A stretch of DNA of 64,000 nt from Neptuniibacter victor (GTDB lineage: Bacteria; Pseudomonadota; Gammaproteobacteria; Pseudomonadales; Balneatricaceae), in assembly GCA_027943745.1 (NCBI GenBank), contig AP025763.1:496001-560000 (forward strand), written 5' to 3'. Positions 29,003 through 37,563 of this stretch are shown here, piece after piece. The first letter of the stretch is position 1. Each line of letters begins with the position of its first letter. The notes under the pieces were generated by a model. It was given only the letters and a program-made list of their open reading frames with translations, did no database searches and was not told where the DNA came from. Position numbers and translations under genes: made by a program.

Positions 29003-30913
29003 TTAGCAGATATCTTCAAATGGATTGCAAAGATCTAAACTCACGGGGTTAGTGTAACCTGGCAGTTTGATCTGTTGATCGCTGATCTGCAAATCTTCGC
29101 CTTGCAGTACATTGTGATCGTATAGATAAATTGGTTTTGCTTCGCCTCGCAATGCTGCTTGGTCATAAGCTGTGGCGCTGAGGCGTGTCTTTTCAAGTTT
29201 TGCTTCGTACTCGCAGAGCTGGCTTTTTGAGTAGCGTTTACTTAGCATCTGTTTAACGATATGAGGCGCTAAAACGGGTGCTGAAGCATTGTTACCACCA
29301 AACCCTTTCGAATTTAGTAGTACAGAATCCATACCGGTAGCGCCGACATCTATATGTTGATTGCTAAGTAATAGATTGCTTTGGTGGATATCACTTGCAA
29401 ATTCAGGTGTTGTTAAAATGCCAGGAATGTAGCCGTATTTCCAAGTGCCAAGAGATGTACTCAATTGGTCGCCTCCAGCGGTGCCTTGGGAGTGACCTAA
29501 GTAAGATTTGACGGCTGCAACTGGCCAGCTTTTTATTGAGAATGCTTTGGCTGTTTCGTTGATAACATGGGACTCGGTAACACGGTTTTGAGGAGTGCTT
29601 GTGCCGTGAGCTTGTACGAAACTGCGATGCTGGAGAGAGTCGTCACCTAGCATCTTACGAAGCAATGATGCTGACTTAGCGAGCGTAATATAGTTGCCAA
29701 CGCCAGGCGCTGAGATCGATTTTTTATGTCCATCAGCGTTAACGAATACTTCAGGAACCGCCCCATAGATTTCAGCACCAAGCTCTATTGCTAGGTCATC
29801 ACTCATGAGAAGAACGAACTGGCTGCTTTCTCCAATGGTAAATCCACAGTTATTGCCGAATGGGCGACATGCTTGACGGTAGTGCTCTTCCTGAAGCTCG
29901 GATAGATTATCCAGTGCTTTTAGATCTTTGTCTTCAGCAAGCGCTCCCATCGCACGGAAGCCTTCAATAATCTCAGGAGTGACGGGGGCGTCACTGCCGC
30001 CTACCAATACTACTTTTCGTCGTCCTGATTTTATGTCATTTACGCCGCTGCGAAGATTGTATAAAAAGGTTGCGCATGCGCCTAGAGCACCGCCGGTAGT
30101 TCCAACATTGCCTAAAACGTAGGCATTTACAAAATCAGCAGGCATCTGAGCGTAACCTAGAGGCATCTGCTTGGATGTTGTTCGTTTTCCTAACGCGGCG
30201 AACTTTGTTAGACCGCCAAAGCCAAAGTCATCAAGTTGGCCGATTGAGTTGCTAGCATAAACGGCAATCTGATCAGGAGAAACGCGATCGGTAATGGTTT
30301 TGAACGGAATGCCGCTGGATGAAATTGCATCGGATGCGGCAAAGACGGTCATCTGTAAATTGCGTGGGTGGTTGCGTGATTGATAAAGCTTTCCAGGTTC
30401 AAAGCCACTGGGAAGCTGTCCCGCAGACTGGACCGGGGCTGTCTTAGTGTCAGGAATGATTGCATCCATCTGTCCCGTTACTTCAATATCAAATTGCCCA
30501 GGAGTACTTTCTGTTACTTGCCAGTTATTAGGGATGTTGACAGGCATTTGGCGTTTGCGGAGACGAAATTTAAGTGTGTTATCGCCGCAATTTAGCGATG
30601 CTGATTTGTTAAACATCACGTTTTCAACGTCGAAACAGCTTTTTTCAATGCGACGAATCAGCGTACTTTCTAATAGTTGATTGCGTAAGTCTTTAATAAG
30701 ATCAGATGCATTACAAACTATGCCATCTTGATTGATATATTGGCCATTTGATGATGTTGCTAATCCCGTAAGAATGGCTAGATCAGTCAGCGTTTCTTCT
30801 TGTGACTGTGGGTCGAGTTTATCAATGATGAGGCGGCGATATGCGTGATGAAAAGAAGCACGTCCAGCAGGGTTTATACCACCAAAACCAACAATGACAG
30901 GAAGCTGGGACAA
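29003..30913 (-). CDS. fabY: Beta-ketoacyl-ACP synthase FabY
   Basis: FabY of Pseudomonas aeruginosa starts fatty-acid synthesis by condensing acetyl-CoA with malonyl-ACP, replacing FabH as the main initiator. The 636-residue length and the N-terminus (LPVIVGFGG, then AGRASFHHAYRR) match that unusual long synthase. The triad is visible: Cys280 in GACATFLYN, a histidine in QAHGTSTPQNR (near 436) and a histidine in KSYLGHSQGTAGG. The start is TTG at 30913, with AGGAG eight bases upstream. No in-frame ATG is close. The OmpA-like gene is divergent. Confidence 0.9.
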   Translation of the reverse strand: MSQLPVIVGFGGINPAGRASFHHAYRRLIIDKLDPQSQEETLTDLAILTGLATSSNGQYINQDGIVCNASDLIKDLRNQLLESTLIRRIEKSCFDVENVMFNKSASLNCGDNTLKFRLRKRQMPVNIPNNWQVTESTPGQFDIEVTGQMDAIIPDTKTAPVQSAGQLPSGFEPGKLYQSRNHPRNLQMTVFAASDAISSSGIPFKTITDRVSPDQIAVYASNSIGQLDDFGFGGLTKFAALGKRTTSKQMPLGYAQMPADFVNAYVLGNVGTTGGALGACATFLYNLRSGVNDIKSGRRKVVLVGGSDAPVTPEIIEGFRAMGALAEDKDLKALDNLSELQEEHYRQACRPFGNNCGFTIGESSQFVLLMSDDLAIELGAEIYGAVPEVFVNADGHKKSISAPGVGNYITLAKSASLLRKMLGDDSLQHRSFVQAHGTSTPQNRVTESHVINETAKAFSIKSWPVAAVKSYLGHSQGTAGGDQLSTSLGTWKYGYIPGILTTPEFASDIHQSNLLLSNQHIDVGATGMDSVLLNSKGFGGNNASAPVLAPHIVKQMLSKRYSKSQLCEYEAKLEKTRLSATAYDQAALRGEAKPIYLYDHNVLQGEDLQISDQQIKLPGYTNPVSLDLCNPFEDIC

Positions 30914-31032
30914 TTGAATCTCCTCAAGACGGGTGAAGCTTAGTTAAACGGACGGCAAATACAGGCTCAAGTGAACTTGTTGAAAATAATGTTGCCTAAA
31001 TTGATCTGATTATTTTATCGGGGTTTATCCTG

Positions 31033-31075
31033 ACTGACTAGCAGGAATCCGTTATTTATCTGTTTTTTAGTCAGT
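31033..31075. repeat. Eight-base inverted repeat between fabY and the OmpA-like lipoprotein gene
   Basis: ACTGACTA (31033-31040) is repeated in inverse as TAGTCAGT (31068-31075), 27 bases apart, in the 220-base divergent promoter region. It could be an operator or chance. Confidence 0.3.
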
Positions 31076-31133
31076 GTTTATTCAGCAAAACTAGCGTTAT
31101 CATAGGCTGATAGTCACTTTTATGGAGTTTGTT

Positions 31134-31790
31134 ATGAAAAAGCTGTTCGCGGTTTGTGTTGCAGGGATCATTTTATCAGGGTGTCAGACGATCGATCCCT
31201 ACACGGGGGAGCAGAAAGTAGGAAACACAACCAAGGGTGCAGGAATTGGTGCGATTGCTGGAGCGGTGCTTGGCGCTGCTGTTTCAAGTAAAGATGATCG
31301 TGGTAAAGGTGCGTTAACGGGGGCTTTGGTTGGCGGTGCAGTAGGTGGTGGCATTGGCTATTACATGGACCAGCAAGAAGCTTTGTTGCGTCAAGAGCTA
31401 CAGGGGACTGGCGTTCAGGTTGAGCGTATTGGTGATTCGATTCGTTTGATTATGCCTGGGAATATCACATTTGCACTGAATTCAGATCGTATAGCTAATA
31501 ACTTTTATTCGGTACTGGATTCTGTGGCTAAGGTATTGGTTAAGTTCGATAAAACAGAATTAAATGTTGATGGATTTACGGATAGTTCTGGGTCGTTTGA
31601 ATATAATCAGCAGTTGTCAGAACGCCGTGCGGCTCGGGTTGCGGACTACCTTGTTGGATCAGGTATTTCTCAACTTAGAATTAATGCGCGTGGATATGGT
31701 GAGCGCTACCCAGTGGCGGATAATAAAACATCGGTAGGTAGATCGCAGAATCGACGGGTTGAAATCAATATCAGCGGTAGTCGTCGATAG
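31134..31790 (+). CDS. OmpA-family lipoprotein with glycine zippers
   Basis: The 218-residue precursor has a lipoprotein signal ending LSGC (Cys17). A glycine-zipper region follows (GAGIGAIAGAVLGAAV and GALVGGAVGGGIGYY, about 36-80), then an OmpA peptidoglycan-binding domain (about 100-215, with DGFTDSSG and NRRVEI). The layout resembles E. coli YiaD. It would tether the outer membrane to the wall. ATG 31134 is preferred over 31122 because GGAG lies seven bases before it and the signal peptide then begins MKKLF. Confidence 0.9.
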   Translation: MKKLFAVCVAGIILSGCQTIDPYTGEQKVGNTTKGAGIGAIAGAVLGAAVSSKDDRGKGALTGALVGGAVGGGIGYYMDQQEALLRQELQGTGVQVERIGDSIRLIMPGNITFALNSDRIANNFYSVLDSVAKVLVKFDKTELNVDGFTDSSGSFEYNQQLSERRAARVADYLVGSGISQLRINARGYGERYPVADNKTSVGRSQNRRVEINISGSRR

Positions 31791-31799
31791 TTATGATAA

Positions 31800-31832
31800 A
31801 ACGCCCCTGTCATTATTGTTTATAGGGGCGTT
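31800..31832. terminator. Bidirectional terminator between the OmpA-like gene and flgT
   Basis: AACGCCCCT (31800-31808) pairs perfectly with AGGGGCGTT (31824-31832) across a 15-base loop, between convergent genes. The minus-strand exit is GTTTTAT, the better T run, so it probably serves flgT best. Confidence 0.75.
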
Positions 31833-31853
31833 GATGATCTTTAGTATCTTGAA

Positions 31854-33068
31854 TTAATTGGCGATTGCTAAATCGCCAGGGCGAATATTGTTAGATTCAG
31901 CAGCATTGCCTATGCGGCCAGAGGAAAAACCCGGCTGAACATCATTGATGATCAAGGTTTGCTGTGTATTGCTAAGTTGGGTATTTGCCTGCATCTGCGG
32001 GGTAAAAAACGTAGAGCGTCTGTAAATTGTGAGCTTGTCTCCACGTTTTATTCCCTGTTGTTTTCCTGCATTGATCCAAATTGTTTTGTCTTCTACGCGA
32101 GTGATGCGGCTGCTGAAGGGTTCGCATTGGAGTTCATCCGATAAATTACTAACAATCTTGTTCTGCAGTGCTTTAACTTTCTTACCATAATCCTGTTTAG
32201 CAAAGCCTGCTGTATCAAAGCCTGTGGAAATGGTTCGATCTATATTCCAAAGGCCCGCAGTTTGGTAATGTTTTTGGCTAATTAAATGCCCAGAGAAACC
32301 GTCATAGACGAAGAGATCTATCTCGAAATTACGCAGATGTCTTTTACTCTTATAATCAAGTTTATTATATAGATCGATGAAGTAATTGCTCTCAGCGTGA
32401 GTTCTAGGGTCAATCATTGAAATATCACGAATAATTCCCGTCACAACATAATTAACATCCATCTGTCCTGTTGTGCTGAGCATGCTAGTGAGTGTTCCGT
32501 CATCTAATCGCGATGTGCTTGCTTGGTGAGGGTTAGCGAAAAGGCTAACATTGCCAGCGTTAAGCGCGGTGACGCTGCCGTGCTGATTAAAAGCGAGAGC
32601 CAGTTGCGTAGGGAAAGCGCTACTAATGGTATGGAATCCGCCAAGGTTCGCTTGTTTTGGCGTGCTAAGCGGGAAGGCGGCTACGGCGATCTTTTTAATG
32701 TAACGATTGCTTATTCCGTTGCTGCAGCCTTCATCAATATTAACGTCTGCTTTAATGCGGATATGTAAAACGGTGCCGACTATTTTTTCATCTACGATCT
32801 CAATATTGGATACTTGCCCAAGTGTGCTTATCTGCATATTGTCGATTTCTAGCACGCCGTCTCGGACCACTTGGCTGCTGGAAACGTAAACGGCTGCTTG
32901 CATTGATGCTTGCTGGGAAGCATCTCGGATTGCTGCTTCGCGGGCTGAAGTGATATCTCGATTGGCAATAATTGCTTGTCCTTCCGCTTCGACAATGACG
33001 GCAAGGGCGCTTGTTGACAACAGTAGTAGACAAGTAGTGATGCAAAACTTCAGCGTTTTATTAAACAT
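31854..33068 (-). CDS. flgT: Flagellar assembly protein FlgT
   Basis: FlgT forms the periplasmic H ring around the basal body of the sheathed or sodium-driven flagella of Vibrio and relatives, and helps fix MotX/MotY. The 404-residue protein has a signal peptide (residues 1-23) and the family N-terminus with VEAEGQAIIANRDI and AREAAIRDASQQASMQAA. A middle domain and a C-terminal domain containing GKQQGIKRGDKLTIYRR follow. It is divergent from flgO-flgP, the same neighbourhood as in Vibrio. Confidence 0.87.
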   Translation of the reverse strand: MFNKTLKFCITTCLLLLSTSALAVIVEAEGQAIIANRDITSAREAAIRDASQQASMQAAVYVSSSQVVRDGVLEIDNMQISTLGQVSNIEIVDEKIVGTVLHIRIKADVNIDEGCSNGISNRYIKKIAVAAFPLSTPKQANLGGFHTISSAFPTQLALAFNQHGSVTALNAGNVSLFANPHQASTSRLDDGTLTSMLSTTGQMDVNYVVTGIIRDISMIDPRTHAESNYFIDLYNKLDYKSKRHLRNFEIDLFVYDGFSGHLISQKHYQTAGLWNIDRTISTGFDTAGFAKQDYGKKVKALQNKIVSNLSDELQCEPFSSRITRVEDKTIWINAGKQQGIKRGDKLTIYRRSTFFTPQMQANTQLSNTQQTLIINDVQPGFSSGRIGNAAESNNIRPGDLAIAN

Positions 33069-33088
33069 ATTTAATTGGCGACCGATTA
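33062..33088 (+). promoter_or_regulatory. Candidate sigma-28 (FliA) promoter for flgO-flgP
   Basis: TAAACATA (33062-33069), an 11-base spacer and ACCGATTA (33081-33088) match the flagellar sigma-28 pattern TAAAGTTT-N11-GCCGATAA at about 5/8 and 6/8 positions with the exact spacing. It points toward flgO and its -35 part overlaps the flgT start. Confidence 0.35.
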
Positions 33089-33228
33089 ATAGTAAAAGCT
33101 GGATGTTATATTCTAGCCTTTGAACAGTATTTTATTGTACCTCTATTGTAAACGATTTGGGCGTACTCCCTATGTATTGTCGAGTATGTTAGATTGTCGT
33201 TCTTAACTTGAGTGTTTGGAATATTTGG

Positions 33229-34020
33229 ATGAAGAAAATTTTACTGCTGCTTTTGGTCTGCTTTCAGACGGGTTGTGCCGTGACGGAAACGCTGCAAAAG
33301 GCTGTTGAAGGTACGCCTGAAGCTGAAGAGATAAAAACCGAAGAGCAGATGGAAGCAAAAGTTCGAGAGATGGAGCTGGCATCCATAGACGAATATTACA
33401 AACGCAAGAAAGCGCATTTAGAAGCTGAAAAGGCTTATATAGCTGAAAAAGATGCGTTGCTGGAAAAAGAGCGGATGCTTGTGCAGCGTCAAGTTGTTCA
33501 AATCGAGAATCAGCCAAATGGGTTAGACCCCATCAGTGAAGCGTTAGCGCAGATGTCTGTTCAGATGAACGCAGGTTTGCTGCAGAATAGGGTAAAGCGT
33601 TTTCCTATGGCAGTGATACCGTTTACTAATCTCCACAATGGTAGAAAAGTGGGGCGATTTGGTGAGCGTTTAGAGCAGGGAATGATTTACCAGTTGCAGC
33701 AGCATGGCTTTAATTTGATTGATTATCGTGCAGCGGGGTTAACAACATCAACCAAGCAGCCGCTATCTAAACAAAGTCTTTCAGGGTTGCGAACGCGCTA
33801 CAAAATCTATTTCTTAGTAACGGGCACTTATGCTCAGCACTCTGATGGTATAGTTATTAATGCTCGGGTTATTGATACCACTACGAGGCAGGTGCTTGCC
33901 ACTGGGCAGTCGCATGTATCAAATGAACGTATCGAAGGTGGGACGCCTGGTTACAATCCAGTTGAGGCGTTGAATCAAGGCTTAATTATTGAAAATCGTG
34001 GTGGACCTGTTGGTAGATAG
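33229..34020 (+). CDS. flgO: FlgO-family flagellar outer-membrane protein
   Basis: The 263-residue precursor has a lipoprotein-like signal ending QTGC (Gln at the -3 position is unusual). A highly charged helical stretch follows (about 30-85, rich in Lys and Glu, probably a coiled coil), then a FlgO-type domain (about 95-260) with VAVIPFTNLHNG-like, YFLVTGTY and VINARVIDTTTRQVLATG blocks. FlgO is needed for flagellar stability and motility in Vibrio. ATG 33229 is chosen for the signal peptide start MKKILLLL. The frame begins at a TTG 21 bases earlier. Confidence 0.78.
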   Translation: MKKILLLLLVCFQTGCAVTETLQKAVEGTPEAEEIKTEEQMEAKVREMELASIDEYYKRKKAHLEAEKAYIAEKDALLEKERMLVQRQVVQIENQPNGLDPISEALAQMSVQMNAGLLQNRVKRFPMAVIPFTNLHNGRKVGRFGERLEQGMIYQLQQHGFNLIDYRAAGLTTSTKQPLSKQSLSGLRTRYKIYFLVTGTYAQHSDGIVINARVIDTTTRQVLATGQSHVSNERIEGGTPGYNPVEALNQGLIIENRGGPVGR

Positions 34021-34021
34021 T

Positions 34022-34510
34022 ATGATGATTGCGGCAAAAAGAAAGATCTTACGGTTTTCAGTTGTTGGCTTGCTGAGCGCTTTTTTGTTGTCGCTTCAAG
34101 GCTGCGAAACTGTTGTTGAATCAACGGTGGAAGTGGTTGAGGCCTTGCCTGATATTAATTTCCCTCCGCGCGTAGAAGAACCAAAGGAGCCCAATTGGGT
34201 TCGGGCTACCGGGTATGCGCCAATCAGTCTTCAGCCGGGGCAAACCCGCCAACATAAAATTTTGATGGCTATGCGCGCATCAAAACTGCGGGCTTATCAA
34301 GAGCTCGCGGGTGTGGTTCATGGTCAGTATATGTTCGGAACTACAACGGTTAAGGATATGGTGCTGCAGAGTGATCAATTCAAAACCGCGGTATCGGGCA
34401 TTGTTCGGGGAGCAAGAGTAGTCAAAACCTTTCCGGTTCAAGAAGATACTTATGCAACCACAATGGAAGTGGATATGAACCAGGTGCAGCGCGCCTGGGT
34501 CAGTCGTTAG
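34022..34510 (+). CDS. flgP: FlgP-family flagellar outer-membrane lipoprotein
   Basis: The 162-residue precursor has a signal ending LQGC (Cys at about 28). An LPP20/FlgP-type domain follows, with GYAPIS, RASKLRAYQELAGVVHGQYM and TTMEVDMNQVQRAW. In Vibrio, FlgP forms an outer-membrane disk or ring with FlgO. It starts one base after the flgO stop, so the two form an operon. It converges with the DUF1244 gene four bases away. Confidence 0.8.
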   Translation: MMIAAKRKILRFSVVGLLSAFLLSLQGCETVVESTVEVVEALPDINFPPRVEEPKEPNWVRATGYAPISLQPGQTRQHKILMAMRASKLRAYQELAGVVHGQYMFGTTTVKDMVLQSDQFKTAVSGIVRGARVVKTFPVQEDTYATTMEVDMNQVQRAWVSR

Positions 34511-34514
34511 GCGT

Positions 34515-34808
34515 TTACTTCTTTTGGGTCGCTTCAAAGGCGGCCATTTGTTCAGGCGTCGCTTTTAGCTGGTGTTTCTCTTTCCAGCTATCGTATGGTT
34601 CGCCGTATACTAGTTCCCGTGCGCTATCGTAATCGACCTCTTCGCCGCGCTTTTCAGCTTCCGCTTTATACCACTTGCTTAAGCAGTTGCGACAAAATCC
34701 TGCGAGTATCATTAAATCGATATTCTGCGCATCTTTTCGGCTATCTAAATGTTCTAGTAAGCGGCGGAATACGGCTGCTTCAATTTCATTTTGTTTGTTT
34801 TGATCCAT
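34515..34808 (-). CDS. DUF1244 family protein
   Basis: The 97-residue protein matches the small helical DUF1244 family, with FCRNCLSKWYKAEAEKRG and YDSARELVYGEPYDSWK as hallmarks. Its function is unknown. The two cysteines at FCRNC are typical of the family. It lies 23 bases downstream of glnD on the same strand and is probably cotranscribed. Similar linkage to nitrogen or housekeeping genes is common and not informative. Confidence 0.86.
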   Translation of the reverse strand: MDQNKQNEIEAAVFRRLLEHLDSRKDAQNIDLMILAGFCRNCLSKWYKAEAEKRGEEVDYDSARELVYGEPYDSWKEKHQLKATPEQMAAFEATQKK

Positions 34809-34831
34809 TTTATTCTCGCACCATAGATTGA

Positions 34832-37531
34832 TTATCTTTCGTGTTGGATGTGCTCATCTAGTTGATGGCAGACCTCATCTTGGAGTTTTTTGCATAGCTC
34901 CGGGTCTGAAACAGGAAGACCTGTTTCATCGGTAATAAAGAAAAAGTCTTCCACTCTTTCGCCGACACTGGCAATTTTCGCTTTACGTACCGACAGATGG
35001 TATTCGGCGAAGATTCCTCCGATGCGAGCAAGTAGTCCCGGCCGGTCAGGCGTGATTACCTCAAGAACTGTCTGCTGAGCAATGGGATCATTGCTTAGGT
35101 AAACTTGAGTAGGCATGGCAAACAGTTTCATCTGCCTAGGGACTCTGCGTTGAATAATCTCGGGATAGTCGTCGGGGTCGTCAAGTTCTTCAATCAGGCG
35201 CTGTTTTATCTGAGATAGATGATCTGGGTTTTCTGACAGCGGGGTGTTGTCGTCAGATAAAACAGTATAAGTGTTTAATACTTCACCGCTATCGGTAACG
35301 ATAATGCGTGCGTCTTGTATGTTGAGGTGAAGTTGGTCCATTGCAGCAACCGTCGCAGCGAAGAGGTTTTTAATATCTTGGCTGTAGATAAATATCTCGG
35401 TTGCGCCTTCAAATACTCTATGGGACGTTTGCCGTATCAGTACTAAAGGCTCATCCGGCTTTGTGTGCTCAATAATTGCTTTAGTATGCTCTGCTATGCT
35501 CTGGGATGTTTCGCGGAGGAAATAATCATCACCGATAGATGACCATAGCGACGTAAAGCTTTCCGGTGTAACGCCTTGGCGTTTCAGGATGACGATCGCT
35601 TCATTTTGTATCTGTTCGATACGGTCTTCTTTATTGATTGGATTTTCTAAGCCGCGACGCAATGCGCGTTTTGTATCTGTGTACAGTTTACGCATTAGAG
35701 TGGCGCGCCAACTGTTCCATAGCGTGTGATTGGTGGCGTTGATGTCAGCTATGGTGAGTACATAAAGATAATCTAGATGTACCACGTCTCTCACTTGTTG
35801 CGCGAAAGTGTGGATAACTTCTGGGTCTGAAATGTCTTTACGTTGAGCGGTCATTGACATCAATAGGTGATTTCTAACGAGCCAAGAAACCAAATGGCTA
35901 TCCCACTTTCCAAGGTGGTGTTCACTGCAAAAATCGAGTACATCTTCTGCGCCAAGTTCAGAGTGGTCACCACCTCGGCCTTTAGCTATGTCATGGAAAA
36001 GAGCGGCGATATATAGCAGCTCTATTTTGGGTAGTTGGTTGACAATTCGGTGTGCTATTGGGAACTCTTCGCGAAAGTCATTGTGTCGAAATTGGCGGCA
36101 TTTTTGGATGACTTTCATAGTGTGTGCATCGACCGTATATATATGAAAAAGGTCGTGCTGCATTTGGCCAATTATACGGCCAAACTGAGGTAGGTAGCGC
36201 CCAAGAATTCCATAGCGTGTCATTAGCTTGAGTTCAGTTGAAACACGTTCAGGTGAGCGAAGTAACTCCATGAATAAGCTGGTGTTTCTAATATCTTTTC
36301 GGAACTCATCGTCGACTTTGTGTCGATTGTCACGAATTAAGCGGATGGTCGACGCGCGAACGCCCTTAATGTTTTCGGTTTGCGCAAGTAAAACGAATAG
36401 CTCCATTAGCGCAAATGGCTGATGCTCAAATACGTTTTCATGTGTGACTTCAAGAAAGTCATTGTGGATTTGGAAACGGTTATTGAGAGGGCTGATAACT
36501 TGTTCTTCGTCTGCGCGTAGGATCGCTTCATCGAAATGCTGTAGCAGCATGTCGTTGAATTCTGACATCGCCATGGCGATGCGATAGTACTTACTCATGA
36601 ATTGTTCAACGGCAAGTTTGCCGTCTTCATCTTCGTAGCCGAAGAGCTCTGCTAGCGCCCGTTGGTGATCGAAAAGTAAGCGGTCTTCGCGGCGATTGCA
36701 GATCATGTGAAGCGCATAACGAACAGACCAAAGATACAGCTCACCTTTGTTTAGGATATCTAGCTCGGTTTCGGTTAGGAATCCATCTTCTACTAAGTCG
36801 CGAATATAGGTTGAGCCAAAGTGGCGTTTAGCGACCCATCCAATGGTTTGTAAATCTCTTAGGCCACCAGGTGAATTTTTTAGATTGGGTTCGAGATTGT
36901 ATTCGGTGTTATTGGTCTTCTTGTGGCGGGATTTTTGCTCTTGTAGTTTGGCTAAAAAGAACTCTTTGTCGGTCCAGGCGCCTTCAGATGTGACCTTGTC
37001 ATACATCTCGGTATGAAGGTTGTTGTTGCCAACCAGTGTTCGGGATTCAATTAAATTGGTGGCGATTGTGATGTCATTTTGTGCTTCTTTGTAGCACTCG
37101 CTGAGCGTTCGTACGCTAGAACCTATGTCTAGGTTAATATCCCATAGTTGTGTGAGAAAGCCGCTAATTGAATCGTGGTGGTGCTCTGCATCCAATTCGT
37201 CGCTTAATAAAATAAGTAGATCAATGTCCGAATGGGGATGAAGCTCTCCACGGCCATAGCCCCCTACGGCAATAAGTGCTATTTGATCGCAGGGCCAGTC
37301 GAACTGGGCCCATGCGGTCTGTAATATGCGATCAATTTCCCATGCTCGCCCGTAAATGAGTTTACGGATGTCGTCACCAGCTTTAAAGCGTGCATCTAAA
37401 TTCTCGCGGATCGTACTGAGGGCGTCTTTATAGACGGGAATTGGCGATGTCGCATTGGCGAGCTTGTGTTGAAAATCAGATGGACTGATGATCTCTTCTT
37501 CAGCAAGCTGTTGATGTAAAGTGGTAGACAT
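34832..37531 (-). CDS. glnD: [Protein-PII] uridylyltransferase/uridylyl-removing enzyme GlnD
   Basis: GlnD senses glutamine and adds or removes UMP on the PII proteins, controlling nitrogen assimilation. The 899-residue protein has the nucleotidyltransferase motif GGYGRGELHPHSDID (90-104), the HD domain for uridylyl removal (LFHDIAKGRGGDHSELGA, around residue 520) and two C-terminal ACT domains (IYSQDIKNLFAATVAAMD and TPDRPGLLARIGGIFAEY). Length matches E. coli (890). It lies between map and the DUF1244 gene. Confidence 0.97.
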   Translation of the reverse strand: MSTTLHQQLAEEEIISPSDFQHKLANATSPIPVYKDALSTIRENLDARFKAGDDIRKLIYGRAWEIDRILQTAWAQFDWPCDQIALIAVGGYGRGELHPHSDIDLLILLSDELDAEHHHDSISGFLTQLWDINLDIGSSVRTLSECYKEAQNDITIATNLIESRTLVGNNNLHTEMYDKVTSEGAWTDKEFFLAKLQEQKSRHKKTNNTEYNLEPNLKNSPGGLRDLQTIGWVAKRHFGSTYIRDLVEDGFLTETELDILNKGELYLWSVRYALHMICNRREDRLLFDHQRALAELFGYEDEDGKLAVEQFMSKYYRIAMAMSEFNDMLLQHFDEAILRADEEQVISPLNNRFQIHNDFLEVTHENVFEHQPFALMELFVLLAQTENIKGVRASTIRLIRDNRHKVDDEFRKDIRNTSLFMELLRSPERVSTELKLMTRYGILGRYLPQFGRIIGQMQHDLFHIYTVDAHTMKVIQKCRQFRHNDFREEFPIAHRIVNQLPKIELLYIAALFHDIAKGRGGDHSELGAEDVLDFCSEHHLGKWDSHLVSWLVRNHLLMSMTAQRKDISDPEVIHTFAQQVRDVVHLDYLYVLTIADINATNHTLWNSWRATLMRKLYTDTKRALRRGLENPINKEDRIEQIQNEAIVILKRQGVTPESFTSLWSSIGDDYFLRETSQSIAEHTKAIIEHTKPDEPLVLIRQTSHRVFEGATEIFIYSQDIKNLFAATVAAMDQLHLNIQDARIIVTDSGEVLNTYTVLSDDNTPLSENPDHLSQIKQRLIEELDDPDDYPEIIQRRVPRQMKLFAMPTQVYLSNDPIAQQTVLEVITPDRPGLLARIGGIFAEYHLSVRKAKIASVGERVEDFFFITDETGLPVSDPELCKKLQDEVCHQLDEHIQHER

Positions 37532-37563
37532 TGGGTTGTTACTCGCAGTGCTTTAAAGTGTGT

